Positions 8,782 to 17,279 of a DNA stretch of 64,000 bases are shown piece after piece. The stretch's first letter is position 1; each line of letters opens with the position of its first letter. The stretch spans positions 232,628 through 296,627 of the forward strand of contig NZ_QUNO01000017.1 in assembly GCF_003387475.1 (NCBI RefSeq), in the 5' to 3' direction. The position numbers and the translations under genes are program-made. Source of the stretch: Kutzneria buriramensis. GTDB taxonomy: Bacteria > Actinomycetota > Actinomycetes > Mycobacteriales > Pseudonocardiaceae. The notes below the pieces were generated by a model, which saw only the letters and a list, made by a program, of their open reading frames with translations, searched no databases and was not told the DNA's origin.

Positions 8782-9630
8782 ATGGACACCATCGGCATCT
8801 GGACGTTCGCGTTCGACGGCCAGCCGGCGGCGCAGGTGCGGGAAGCGGCGGCTGAGCTGGACGAACTCGGCTACGGGGCGCTGTGGTTCGGCGAGGGCTT
8901 CGGTCGGGAGGCGCTGACCCAGGCGGCCCTGCTGCTGCACGCCACGAGCCGGCTCACGGTGGCGACCGGCATCGCGCAGACATCACTGCGCAGCCCGCGG
9001 GCCATGGCGATGGCCCACCACACGCTCATTGAGGCGTTCCCGGAACGCTTCCTACTCGGCCTCGGCGGCCACCGGTCGCCGGGACAACCGGGCGCCCCGA
9101 CCGACGCGCGGCCGCTCGACACCATGCGGGACTACCTCGACGCGATGGACCAGGTGCCGGGGTTCGGCGTGCAACCAAGGCGGGCCCTGGCGGCGCTGGG
9201 GCCACAAGCGCTGAAACTCGCGGCGGAGAAGACCGAGGGCGCGCACTCGTACTTCGTGCCGGTCGAGCACACCGCGAAGGCCCGGGAGCTGCTCGGCCCG
9301 GAGCCGCTGCTGGCCGTCGAGCAGGCGGTGGTGCTGGGTGGCGACAAGGACGTGGCCCGCCAGCACGTCACCACCTACATGGTCGCGAAGCACCAGACGA
9401 ACAACCTGCGCCGGTTCGGCTACACCGATGACGACTTCGCCGGCAGCGACCGGCTGGTCGACGCCATCACGGTCACCGGCGACGTGGACGCGGTCGCCAA
9501 GCGCGTCCAGGAGCACCTGGACGCCGGCGCGAACCACGTCTGCATCCAGGTGCTCACCTCGGACCCGGGCCGCATCCCGCTCGCGGAGTGGCGCGAGCTG
9601 GCCGACCTCATCCCACGTCACGCCGCCTGA
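8782..9630 (+). CDS. LLM-class F420-dependent oxidoreductase
   Basis: 282 residues, luciferase-like monooxygenase fold. The segments VREAAAELDELGYGALWFGE, ATGIAQTSLRSPRAMA and ERFLLGLGGHRSP match the MSMEG_4141-type F420-dependent subfamily (TIGR03620). These enzymes use reduced coenzyme F420 to reduce unidentified substrates. ATG at 8782 after a GGGGAGAGG ribosome binding site. Divergent partner of the TetR gene and probably its target. The 3' end overlaps the convergent permease gene by 23 bases. Confidence 0.85.
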   Translation: MDTIGIWTFAFDGQPAAQVREAAAELDELGYGALWFGEGFGREALTQAALLLHATSRLTVATGIAQTSLRSPRAMAMAHHTLIEAFPERFLLGLGGHRSPGQPGAPTDARPLDTMRDYLDAMDQVPGFGVQPRRALAALGPQALKLAAEKTEGAHSYFVPVEHTAKARELLGPEPLLAVEQAVVLGGDKDVARQHVTTYMVAKHQTNNLRRFGYTDDDFAGSDRLVDAITVTGDVDAVAKRVQEHLDAGANHVCIQVLTSDPGRIPLAEWRELADLIPRHAA

Positions 9631-11209
9631 ACCCGACCAGCCCGGCGGCGGTCAGCGCGATCGTGATGGCCACCAGCCACACCAGCGGCGTCGCGGTGAA
9701 CTCGCCGCCGGGCAGCTTGGGCAGGTGCGTGAACGGCGAGATGTCCAGCGCCCACTGCTTGAGCTGGAACAGCGGGCCGAGCAGCTCGATCAGCAGGAAC
9801 ACGACCAGCGCGGCCCACGCCAGCGAGACCAGCTTGGGCAGCAGGCCGAACAGCGCGGTGGCGATGCCGGCCAGCACCCACACGGCCGGCACCTGCACCA
9901 TCGCCGCGCCGAGCAGCCGCGGCAGCTGGGCGCCGACATCGCCCTGGCTGAGCCCCACGGCCAGACCGGTCACGGTGCCGGCGACCGCCAGCAGGAAGGC
10001 GGTGCCCAGCAGCGCGAACAGCAGATGGCTTGCGGCCCAACGGATTCGCGCCACGGAACCGGCCAGCACGGGCTCGGCGCGCATCGTCGTCTCCTCGCTG
10101 CGCAGCCGCAACGCCGCCTGGATGGCGTACACGGACACGGCCAGGCCGATGATGTCCAGGATGGCCGCCATGAACGAGTCCACAAGGGACTGCTGGCCGC
10201 CGATGTGTTGCAGCGCCTCGGCAAGCTGCGGGCTGCTGTCGAGAATGCTGTTCAGGCTCTTGGAGATCCCGCCGAGCGCGCCGCCCATCACGGCGAGGCC
10301 GACGGCCCAGCCGATCAGGATTCCCCGCTGCAACCGCCAGGCCAGCCCGAGCGTGCCGAGCAGGGCCGGGCTCGCCGTGGCCCGGCCGGCCCGTTCCGGC
10401 AGCATGCCGGCGCCGATGTCCCGGCGGCCGACCAGACCGTACGCGACACCCAGCAGCACAACGGAAATCGCGACGTACAGGGCCGGCACCCACCAGCGCT
10501 CGTCGGCGAACGGACGCATCTGCTGCGACCAGCCGATCGGGCTCAGCCACGACAGCCACCGCGGCCCGTCGGAGGCGGCCGAGTCGCCGGCGGCCCGCAG
10601 CAGGTACGCCGCGCCGATGACCACGCCGCCGATCCCGTTGGCGGCACGGGAACTCGAGCTCACCTGGACGGCGACCGCGGTCACCGCCGAGAAGAACCAC
10701 ACGCTGCCGCCGATGCCCAGCCCCATCGCGAACGACCCGGCGGCCGGAAGCCCTTGGCCGGCAAGGGCGAGGCCGATCAGCAGCGCGTACACCACGCCCG
10801 CCCCGAAGACCACGATCAGCGTCGCGGTGAGCTTGGCGTGCCGGCCGACGACGCCGGCGCCGAGCAGCTCGTGCCGGCCGGTCTCCTCGTCGGCCCGGGT
10901 GTGCCGGACGGTCGTGAACACCGCCATCAGCCCGACCAGCACACACGCCACAGCCCCGTATTTCCACTCCGTCATGCCGCCGACGGTGTCGAGTCCCTGT
11001 GCCGGGCCGCTGAGCGCCAGCACCGACGGGTTGTTGGCGATCGACGCGGCGAACTCGACCCGTGACTGCACGGTCGGGTAGAGCTGGGCGAAGCTGGCCG
11101 CGGTGGCGGCGACGATGCCGGTGATGGCCAGGATCCACACCGGCAGCTGGATCCGCTCCCGGCGCAGCACCAGCCGCACCAGGGAACCGGTGCCCACCAG
11201 GGTGTTCAC
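9608..11209 (-). CDS. ABC-2-type exporter permease
   Basis: 533 residues with about twelve hydrophobic segments in two sets, the layout of large single-chain permeases paired with polyketide/daunorubicin-type export ATPases in actinomycetes. The GTG start at 11209 overlaps the stop of the ATPase gene (GTGA), giving tight translational coupling. A longer upstream frame exists but lies inside the ATPase gene. The pair probably exports a hydrophobic compound or antibiotic; the substrate is unknown. Confidence 0.85.
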   Translation of the reverse strand: MNTLVGTGSLVRLVLRRERIQLPVWILAITGIVAATAASFAQLYPTVQSRVEFAASIANNPSVLALSGPAQGLDTVGGMTEWKYGAVACVLVGLMAVFTTVRHTRADEETGRHELLGAGVVGRHAKLTATLIVVFGAGVVYALLIGLALAGQGLPAAGSFAMGLGIGGSVWFFSAVTAVAVQVSSSSRAANGIGGVVIGAAYLLRAAGDSAASDGPRWLSWLSPIGWSQQMRPFADERWWVPALYVAISVVLLGVAYGLVGRRDIGAGMLPERAGRATASPALLGTLGLAWRLQRGILIGWAVGLAVMGGALGGISKSLNSILDSSPQLAEALQHIGGQQSLVDSFMAAILDIIGLAVSVYAIQAALRLRSEETTMRAEPVLAGSVARIRWAASHLLFALLGTAFLLAVAGTVTGLAVGLSQGDVGAQLPRLLGAAMVQVPAVWVLAGIATALFGLLPKLVSLAWAALVVFLLIELLGPLFQLKQWALDISPFTHLPKLPGGEFTATPLVWLVAITIALTAAGLVGFRRRDVG

Positions 11210-12093
11210 GCTTCCACCTCGTAGTGCCGCAGGAACAGCTGCTCCAGCGTGGGCGGCTGGCTGACCAGGCTGCGCACCCCGAACTCGGTGAGCTTGCGCA
11301 GCACCGCGTCCAGCTCGGCGGTGTCCACCTCGAACTGGACCTTGTTGCCCTGCGCCGAATAGTCGTGCACGCCGGTCATGGTGTCCACACCGGACAGTGG
11401 CGAGCCCAGCTCGGCGGTGATCGAGGTCCGGGTCAGGTGCCGCAGCTCGGCCAGCGTGCCGGACTCCACGGTCCTGCCGCTGCGGATGATGCTGACCCGG
11501 TCGCACAGCGCCTCGACCTCGGCCAGCACGTGGCTGGACAGCAGCACGGTCCGGCCGTCCTGGCGCTCGCGGGCGATGCAATCCCGGAACACCTCCTCCA
11601 TCAGCGGATCCAGGCCCGAGGTCGGCTCGTCCAGGATGAGCAGCTCCACGTCGGAGGCGAGCGCGGCGACCAGTGCGACCTTCTGCCGGTTGCCCTTGGA
11701 GTAGGTCCGGCCCTTCTTGGTCGGGTCCAGGTCGAAGCGCTCCAGCAGGTCCTTGCGGCGCTTGGGATCCAGCCCGCCGCGCAGCCGGCCGAGCAGGTCG
11801 ATCACCTCGCCTCCGGACAGCGTGGGCCAGAGCGTGACGTCACCGGGCACGTAGGCCAGGCGGCGGTGCAGCTCGGTGGCGTCCCGCCAGGGGTCGCCGC
11901 CGAGCAGCTCGGCGCGGCCGCCGTCGGCGCGCAGCAGACCGAGCAGGACGCGGATGGTGGTGGACTTCCCGGCGCCGTTCGGGCCCAGGAAACCGTGCAC
12001 CTCGCCAGTGGTCACGGTGAGATCGAGTCCGTCGAGCGCCTGGGTCCGGCCGAACGCCTTGCGCAGGCCGGACACCGAGATGGCGGTTGTCAT
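11206..12093 (-). CDS. ABC transporter ATP-binding protein (drug/polyketide export type)
   Basis: 295 residues. Walker [13 protein letters not shown], signature loop YSKGNRQKV (the SKGNRQ variant usual in this exporter class), Walker [18 protein letters not shown] and a switch His in [15 protein letters not shown]-terminal extension of ~80 residues follows the NBD, as in DrrA-like proteins. It powers the permease encoded immediately downstream. The divergent GbsR/MarR gene and the inverted repeat at 12113-12128 suggest local repression. Confidence 0.9.
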   Translation of the reverse strand: MTTAISVSGLRKAFGRTQALDGLDLTVTTGEVHGFLGPNGAGKSTTIRVLLGLLRADGGRAELLGGDPWRDATELHRRLAYVPGDVTLWPTLSGGEVIDLLGRLRGGLDPKRRKDLLERFDLDPTKKGRTYSKGNRQKVALVAALASDVELLILDEPTSGLDPLMEEVFRDCIARERQDGRTVLLSSHVLAEVEALCDRVSIIRSGRTVESGTLAELRHLTRTSITAELGSPLSGVDTMTGVHDYSAQGNKVQFEVDTAELDAVLRKLTEFGVRSLVSQPPTLEQLFLRHYEVEA

Positions 12094-12112
12094 GGCGCCA
12101 AGCTACACTCAT

Positions 12113-12128
12113 TTCACAAATTCGTGAA
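12113..12128. promoter_or_regulatory. Inverted repeat between ABC exporter and GbsR/MarR gene, probable operator
   Basis: TTCAC-AAATTC-GTGAA, a 5-bp inverted repeat with a 6-base AT-rich centre, sits 20 bases from the ATPase start and 35 from the regulator start. It is the most AT-rich piece of the local divergent promoter region. The regulator next door is the likely binder. Confidence 0.6.
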
Positions 12129-12162
12129 GACAGTGAACTCGACCGGGTGAGAGGATGATCGA

Positions 12163-12633
12163 GTGACCGAGCGCGACGACGAGGCCGTGTCGAAGTTCAT
12201 CGAACGGTTCGCCCTGATGCTGGCCGAGGCGGGCATTCCCCGCATGCCGGCGCGGGTCTTCGTCGGGCTGCTCGCGTCCGAGAGCGGCCAGCTCACCGCG
12301 GGCGAGCTGGCCGAACAGCTGTCGGTCAGCCCGGCCGCGATCTCCGGCGCGGTGCGCTATCTCACGCAGGTGCACCTGGTCGTTCGGGAGCGCGAGCCCG
12401 GCGAGAAGCGGGACCACTACCGGGTGCGCGGCAGCAGCTGGTACGAGTCGGCGGCGGACCGGGAGCGCCTGCTCGTGCTGTGGTCCGAGGCGCTGACCGA
12501 GGGCGTCGCCGCGGTCGGCGAGGACAGCGAGGCCGGCGCCCGGCTGCGCGAGTCGGTCGAGTTCTTCGACTTCCTCCGGGTGGAAATCCCCTTGGTCCTC
12601 GACCGCTGGCGGTCACGTAACGTCGCGAACTGA
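12163..12633 (+). CDS. GbsR/MarR-family transcriptional regulator
   Basis: 156 residues. A winged helix-turn-helix reads LTAGELAEQLSVSPAAISGA, then VRYLTQVHLVVREREPGEKR for the wing, followed by DHYRVRG. The long C-terminal helices fit the GbsR-like branch of MarR proteins. GTG start at 12163 with GAGAGGA upstream. Divergent from the ABC exporter operon, which it probably represses; an inducing compound would be the exporter substrate. Confidence 0.88.
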   Translation: MTERDDEAVSKFIERFALMLAEAGIPRMPARVFVGLLASESGQLTAGELAEQLSVSPAAISGAVRYLTQVHLVVREREPGEKRDHYRVRGSSWYESAADRERLLVLWSEALTEGVAAVGEDSEAGARLRESVEFFDFLRVEIPLVLDRWRSRNVAN

Positions 12634-12684
12634 GGCGGCGATCATGCGGTGGTCCACCCCGTCGAGTGGGAGAGGCCACCCCGG

Positions 12685-13113
12685 ATGCCACGTCTTGTCG
12701 CCGCCGCCGGCGCGTTCCTGCTCGGCGCCGCCCTGCTGTCGGGCTGCGACCCGAACCCGCAGGTCACCAATACCGGCAACGGCACAGCCGCGATCACGTC
12801 GAGCGTAACGCCGGCCCCGGTCACGACGACTAGTACCACCGAGGCGACCACCACGACGACCGTCGCACCGCCACCGACGACCACCGTGGTGCCGCCACCC
12901 GCTGTAATCACGCATGCCGCCGCTGCGCCCCCGCAGACGGCGTGCGGCGCCGACCAGTACCGCAACGTGGACGGTGTCTGCGTGAACCGTCCGGTGGCCG
13001 CGCCCGGTCCCCCGCCCGGCGCGACCGCGAAGTGCAACGACGGCACGTACAGCTTCAGCCAGCACCGGTCGGGCACCTGCTCCGGCCACCACGGCGTCGC
13101 CGTCTGGCTGTAG
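12685..13113 (+). CDS. DUF3761 secreted lipoprotein with Thr/Pro-rich linker
   Basis: 142 residues from the ATG at 12685, which follows GAGAGG and opens a clean signal peptide with lipobox LLSGC; a longer start at 12649 would spoil the signal. Residues ~35-75 are a low-complexity Thr/Val/Pro linker. The C-terminal ~50 residues contain four cysteines and the DUF3761 pattern CNDGTYSFSQHRSGTCSGHH. That domain is often found in exported bacterial proteins with unknown role. Probably anchored to the outer face of the membrane, with the linker crossing the cell wall. Confidence 0.82.
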   Translation: MPRLVAAAGAFLLGAALLSGCDPNPQVTNTGNGTAAITSSVTPAPVTTTSTTEATTTTTVAPPPTTTVVPPPAVITHAAAAPPQTACGADQYRNVDGVCVNRPVAAPGPPPGATAKCNDGTYSFSQHRSGTCSGHHGVAVWL

Positions 13114-13128
13114 GACCATCGAACAAGC

Positions 13129-13164
13129 GAGGGGCCGGTTCCCGCCCCCAGGAACCGGCCTCTC
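13129..13164. terminator. Bidirectional terminator hairpin
   Basis: Stem 13129-13142 pairs with 13151-13164 (GAGGGGCCGGTTCC with GGAACCGGCCTCTC, one G-T pair) around an 8-base loop. It separates the convergent DUF3761 and DUF309 genes and can serve both. Confidence 0.8.
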
Positions 13165-13171
13165 GCGCCCA

Positions 13172-13624
13172 TCACGTCAACTTCGGCGGCGTGGCGTCTT
13201 CCCCGCCGCCGTCCGCCACCCGGTTCGCCCAGCCGACCAGGCCGGCGATGTCGATCCCGTACGGGTCCGAGTCCCGGTACGGCTCGATGTTGCCGGCTCC
13301 CCGGCGCAGCAGGCTGATCGCGCCGGCGCGGTTGCCGCGGGCCGCGTGCGTGAGGCCGACCGCCAGCTGGGCCATGCCCCGCCAGAGCTGGCGATCCGGC
13401 TCGTTGGCCGCCTTCCAGGCGTCCTCCAGCACCTCGTGGGCGTGGAACGGCCGTCCGCGATCCAGCAGGTCCTGAGCCTCCGCAAGCGTTTGCGAGGGGG
13501 TGCGGACGATGCCCTCCGGCTGTCGCTCGACCCCCGGCGCGCCGTGCGCCATCGGCCGGCCCAGCCCGTCCCGCGGCCGCGCGTTGCGGGCCTTGCCGTT
13601 CGCGTCCCTGTCCCGGTCGGCCAT
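13172..13624 (-). CDS. DUF309 family protein
   Basis: 150 residues. The DUF309 signature is clear: LLDRGRPFHAHEVLEDAWK followed by LWRGMAQLAVGLTHAARGN. This helical domain recurs across bacteria with no assigned activity; the conserved His-Glu pair (HAHEV) might bind metal, which is inference. The N-terminal ~40 residues are charged and probably disordered. ATG at 13624, 10 bases downstream of the glutamate-synthase-like gene stop, so it is probably the last gene of that transcript. Confidence 0.85.
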   Translation of the reverse strand: MADRDRDANGKARNARPRDGLGRPMAHGAPGVERQPEGIVRTPSQTLAEAQDLLDRGRPFHAHEVLEDAWKAANEPDRQLWRGMAQLAVGLTHAARGNRAGAISLLRRGAGNIEPYRDSDPYGIDIAGLVGWANRVADGGGEDATPPKLT

Positions 13625-13634
13625 GGTCCGATTC

Positions 13635-15275
13635 TCACACGGTGAAGCGGTCGGGATCGGCCTGCGCCCAGTCGACGGCCCAACTCCGCGGCGGCTCCGC
13701 CAGCAACTGGCCCGGCGCCAGCCACTCGTACAGGTCGGCGTAGGTCTGCACGGTGACCGGATCCGTGCGGCGGCACAGCATGTGCGGGCGCAGCTCGTCG
13801 GGATGGCCCACGCCCATCGACGCCATGATCTGCACCGCGCTGTGCACCGTCGACTGCTGGAAGCGCTGCACGCGCAGGGATTTGTCCCCGACGTCCAAAG
13901 CCCGGGCCCGCTTCGCGTCCTGGGTCGCGACGCCGACCGGGCAGGTGTTGGTGTGGCAGCTCTGTGCCTGGACGCAGCCGACCGCGAACATCATCGCCCG
14001 CGCCGCGTTGGTGTAGTCCGCGCCCTGCAACAGCCTCTTGACGATGTCGCTGCCGGTCGCGACCTTGCCGCTGGCGCCGATCCGGATCCGGTCCCGCAGG
14101 CCGGTGCCGACCAGCGCGTTGTGCACGGTGATCAGGCCCTCGGTCAGCGGCGTGCCGAGGTTGTCGGCGTACTCCAGCGGCGCCGCGCCGGTGCCGCCCT
14201 CCGCGCCGTCCACGATGATGAAGTCGGGAGCCGTTCCCTCCTCCAGCATCGCCTTGCACACGGCGAGGAACTGGCGGCGCGATCCCAGGCACAGCTTGAA
14301 ACCGGCGGGCTTGCCGCCGGCGAGTTCCCGCATGTGCGCGATGAAGCGGACCAGTTCCCGCGGCGTGCCGAAGACCCGGTGGTACGGCGGGGAGATCACC
14401 GTCTGGCCGACGGGAACGTCCCGCACCGACGCGATCTCCGCGTTGACCTTGCTGCCCGGCAGCACACCGCCGACGCCCGGCTTCGCGCCCTGCGACAGCT
14501 TCAGCGACACGCAGCGCACGCTGTCGTGGGCCGCTTTGTCCGCGAACTCCCTTTCGTCGAAGCCTCCATCCTTGGTGCGGCAACCGAAATACGCCGTGCC
14601 GACCTCCCACACCAGGTCGCCACCGTGCCGCAGGTGGTACTCGGACAGGCCGCCTTCGCCCGTGTCATGGGCGAATCCGCCGAGCTTCGCCCCTTTGTTC
14701 AGCGCCAGCACCGCGTTCGCCGACAGCGAGCCGAAACTCATCGCGGACACGTTCAACAGCGACATCTCGTACGGCTTCGTGCAATCCGGGCCGCCGATCC
14801 TGATTCGCGGCGCGTCGTCGGGGACCGGCAGCGGGGCCATCGAGGCGGCGAGGAACTCGTGCCCCGTCGCGTAGACGTCACGTTCCGTGCCGAACGGCTC
14901 CTCCGCGTCCGTGCCCTTGGCACGCTGGTACACGATGCTGCGGACGTCCCGGTCGTACGGGCGGCCGTCGAAGTTGCGTTCGATGAAGTACTGCTGCAAC
15001 TCCGGGCGCAGATCCTCCAGCAGGAAACGCAGATGCCCGAACACCGGGTAGTTGCGCAGCACCGAATGCCGGCGCTGGATCAGGTCGTACGCGCCCAGGG
15101 CCGCCACCGCCAGCAGCGGGACCGTCAGGAAAAGCCACCACGGCGAGACCGCCACGACGAGCGTGACCGACGCCAGCGCCACCAACCACAGCACCGCCAC
15201 CACAGTGATCCGCACGGGGAAAGTCAACACCGGACGCCGCCGCGACGCACGCCCTGGTGGAATGGTGCCCGGCAT
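13635..15275 (-). CDS. FMN-binding glutamate-synthase-family membrane protein
   Basis: About 546 residues from ATG 15275; a GTG at 15230 (531 residues) is equally plausible, and neither has a good ribosome binding site. Two N-terminal transmembrane helices (VAVLWLVALASVTLVVAV and a second) precede a GltB central/FMN barrel domain: VSAMSFGSLSANAVLALNKG, GGFAHDTGEGGLSEYH, LKLSQGAKPGVGG, IIVDGAEGGTGAAP and the cysteine cluster CVQAQSCHTNTCPVGVAT. These match the stand-alone Glu_synthase family. Amidotransferase and reductase parts of glutamate synthase are absent, so the electron donor and reaction are unknown. Confidence 0.85.
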   Translation of the reverse strand: MPGTIPPGRASRRRPVLTFPVRITVVAVLWLVALASVTLVVAVSPWWLFLTVPLLAVAALGAYDLIQRRHSVLRNYPVFGHLRFLLEDLRPELQQYFIERNFDGRPYDRDVRSIVYQRAKGTDAEEPFGTERDVYATGHEFLAASMAPLPVPDDAPRIRIGGPDCTKPYEMSLLNVSAMSFGSLSANAVLALNKGAKLGGFAHDTGEGGLSEYHLRHGGDLVWEVGTAYFGCRTKDGGFDEREFADKAAHDSVRCVSLKLSQGAKPGVGGVLPGSKVNAEIASVRDVPVGQTVISPPYHRVFGTPRELVRFIAHMRELAGGKPAGFKLCLGSRRQFLAVCKAMLEEGTAPDFIIVDGAEGGTGAAPLEYADNLGTPLTEGLITVHNALVGTGLRDRIRIGASGKVATGSDIVKRLLQGADYTNAARAMMFAVGCVQAQSCHTNTCPVGVATQDAKRARALDVGDKSLRVQRFQQSTVHSAVQIMASMGVGHPDELRPHMLCRRTDPVTVQTYADLYEWLAPGQLLAEPPRSWAVDWAQADPDRFTV

Positions 15276-15298
15276 GCCGATGAAGACCGCGGCGGGCC

Positions 15299-15691
15299 GA
15301 GGTGCTCGACGAGACGCACACCCAGATCCGCACGCTGGGCATGGCCGCCGTGCGGGTCGCCGACGCGGCCGAGGCAACCGGCGTCAGCCCCGCCTTGATC
15401 ATCTACCACTTCGGCACCAAGGAGAACCTGCTGTCGGCGGCACTCCTGCGCGCAGGATCTCTCCACTTTGGACGCCATTGTCGGCGGCGGTCTCGGCGTC
15501 GCCGCCGTGCCGTACTGCATCACCCCCGCCAACCAGCAGCGGATCCGGGCGGGCCTGGTCGTGGAGGCCGCCAACCTGCCCTTCTCACCACCGTCTTCGA
15601 CCTGTCCCGCGACAGCGGCCACTCCCTCCGGCGGTCCGCGCTTGCCTTGACGACCCGCCAACTGGCCGCTGTCGACGGGTTGGCGGGCTAG
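15299..15691 (+). pseudogene. Remnants: TetR N-terminus joined to a dehydrogenase-like fragment
   Basis: From 15302 (GTG) a frame gives a good TetR helix-turn-helix start (MAAVRVADAAEATGVSPALI, then IYHFGTKENLL) which degenerates after residue ~52 into Arg-rich nonsense. From 15468, one frame over, GLGVAAVPYCITP and RAGLVVEAANLPFSP resemble the C-terminal part of Glu/Leu/Phe/Val dehydrogenases. Neither piece is complete or starts properly. I read this as decayed gene fragments rather than one functional gene; the dehydrogenase identification is tentative. Confidence 0.55.
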
Positions 15692-16056
15692 GCCGACGGG
15701 CCGGCGACGCCGACGACGTTGCCCTCCGGGTCGGCGAACCGGCCGACGGTGAAGTCGCCCGTGGCCGGCTCGGGGCCGAGCAGCCGCTTGCCGCCGAGGC
15801 TCTCGGCGGTGCGCAGGGCGGTCTCCACGTCGGGCACGGCGACGTAGAACAGCACCCGCGGCTCGAACCCCTCGCCGCCACCGACACCGCCGTTGATGCC
15901 GGCGCCGGTCGCGAAGTGGTACTTCCCGGGCTGCGACACGTTCGGGCTGACGGCGTCGCCGGTGTCGAACGTCCAGCCGAACAGGCCGGCGTAGTAGTCG
16001 CGCAGCGCGTCCGGCTCGCCGCCGATGATCTCGAAGTGCACCACGGGCTGCCCCAT
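15688..16056 (-). CDS. VOC-family (glyoxalase/bleomycin resistance fold) protein
   Basis: 122 residues, a single VOC module. It starts GQPVVHFEIIGGEPDALRDY and continues YAGLFGWTF, ending FADPEGNVVGVAGP; the metal-site candidates are His8 and the Glu in DPEGN. ATG at 16056 with a strong GAAAGGAG site. Small VOC proteins act as dioxygenases, isomerases or binding proteins; the partner or substrate is not evident. An amidase remnant lies directly upstream on the same strand. Confidence 0.87.
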   Translation of the reverse strand: MGQPVVHFEIIGGEPDALRDYYAGLFGWTFDTGDAVSPNVSQPGKYHFATGAGINGGVGGGEGFEPRVLFYVAVPDVETALRTAESLGGKRLLGPEPATGDFTVGRFADPEGNVVGVAGPSA

Positions 16057-16072
16057 GCCTGGCTCCTTTCGC

Positions 16073-16259
16073 TCACCCGGTGGTCGGAGCCGCCAGCAGC
16101 TTCTCGACATCGGCCCGGCGACCGGCCCAAGGATGGGCGAGTTCGAGCTCCCGCGACACCTGGAGCAGCAGGTCCTCCCGCCACGGCGCGCCGACGAGCT
16201 GCACGCCGACGGGTAGGCCGGTGGTGGATCGGCAGCGAGATCGCGGGCTGACGCTCCCG
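16073..16259 (-). pseudogene. Amidase C-terminal remnant
   Basis: The last ~45 residues of an amidase-signature enzyme are visible: TGLPVGVQLVGAPWREDLLL followed by QVSRELELAHPW and a stop at 16073-16075. The preceding family motif QPAISLP lies in another frame around 16224-16250, so there is a frameshift near 16220. No catalytic Ser-Ser-Lys region exists anywhere upstream. This is a truncated, frameshifted relic. Confidence 0.75.
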
Positions 16260-16309
16260 CCATCGTGCCCGGACACCTGGCCGGAGCCGACACACGCTTG
16301 CCCGTCTAG

Positions 16310-16330
16310 TTTTAGTCATCTAGACTAAAA
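16310..16330. promoter_or_regulatory. Perfect 21-bp palindromic operator in front of the vWA/PurA-like/NrtR-like operon
   Basis: TTTTAGTC-ATCTA-GACTAAAA: perfect 8-bp arms, 5-base centre, conspicuous AT-rich island in >70% GC surroundings. It lies 28 bases upstream of the first start codon, so it should overlap the core promoter. A 21-bp palindrome is the size typical of NrtR-family operators, and the third gene of the operon encodes an NrtR-like protein. Autoregulation is therefore the simplest reading. Confidence 0.7.
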
Positions 16331-16358
16331 GTACGTTGACGACCGAGGGGAGACCGAC

Positions 16359-17279
16359 ATGGGATACGGCCGGTGGGATGACGACGCCTTCCAGGCGGCG
16401 CGGACGTTCCGCGCCAGACGGGGACTCGACGACTTCGGCTACACCGCCGACATGCACGGCCAGGCCCGCTCGACGTGGCGGGCGCACCAGCGGCTCGACC
16501 CTCGGGACGCGTTCCGGGAGAGCCGCGACAGCGCTGAGCACGCCAACTCGCTGCCGATCGCGGTGCTGTTCGACGTCACCGGCTCGATGGGCACGGTCCC
16601 GCGCATCATGCAGGGCAAGCTCGGCCGGCTGCACGGCCTGTTGCGCAGCAAGGGATACGCCGAGGACCCGCAGGTCCTGTTCGGCGGCATCGGCGACGCC
16701 GAGAGCGACCGGGTGCCGCTCCAGATCGGCCAGTTCGAGTCCGACAACCGGATGGACGAGCAGCTGCGGCTCATCCTGCTGGAGGGCGGCGGCGGTGGGC
16801 AGAAGTCGGAGAGCTACGAGCTGGCGGCGTACTTCATGGCCCGCCACGTGGCCACCGACGCGTGGGAGAAGCGCGGCCGGAAGGGCTACCTGTTCCTGAT
16901 CGGCGACGAGCTGAACAAGCCTCGGCTGGCCGCGCAGCACATCCGCGAGGTCATCGGCGACGACGTGCGTGAGGACGTCTCGGTCGCGTCGGTGTACCGC
17001 GAGCTCTCCCAGCGGTGGCACGTCTTCTACATCCTGCCCAACCAGTCGAGCTACTACCACGACCCGGACATCGCCGCGCACTGGGCGACGCTGCTGGGCG
17101 AGCGGTTCCTGCGCCTGGAGGATCCCGCCGCGGTGTGCGAGTTGATCGCCCTGATGGTCGGCGTCGGCGAGGGCCGGATCGACGTCGGCGGCGGGCTGGC
17201 CGACCTGAGCGACATCGGCTCACGTGCCGAGGCGGCCGCGGTCCGCCGCGCGCTGGAGACGGCGAATGGCCCTCGCTGA
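16359..17279 (+). CDS. vWA/MIDAS-domain protein, first gene of a PurA-like/NrtR-like operon
   Basis: 306 residues, cytosolic (no signal or membrane segment). A von Willebrand A fold is indicated by the hydrophobic strand LPIAVLFDVTGSMG with MIDAS residues Asp72, Thr74 and Ser76 (DxTxS instead of DxSxS), followed by IGDAESDRVP and the late strand GYLFLIGDELNKPR supplying acidic ligands. A Gly/Lys/Ser-rich loop (LLEGGGGGQKSESYE) lies near residue 150. The strong GAGGGGAG site supports ATG 16359. The stop overlaps the next start by 14 bases, so the two products are probably made together. vWA domains of this sort usually assemble metal-dependent complexes. The specific role is unknown. Confidence 0.8.
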   Translation: MGYGRWDDDAFQAARTFRARRGLDDFGYTADMHGQARSTWRAHQRLDPRDAFRESRDSAEHANSLPIAVLFDVTGSMGTVPRIMQGKLGRLHGLLRSKGYAEDPQVLFGGIGDAESDRVPLQIGQFESDNRMDEQLRLILLEGGGGGQKSESYELAAYFMARHVATDAWEKRGRKGYLFLIGDELNKPRLAAQHIREVIGDDVREDVSVASVYRELSQRWHVFYILPNQSSYYHDPDIAAHWATLLGERFLRLEDPAAVCELIALMVGVGEGRIDVGGGLADLSDIGSRAEAAAVRRALETANGPR

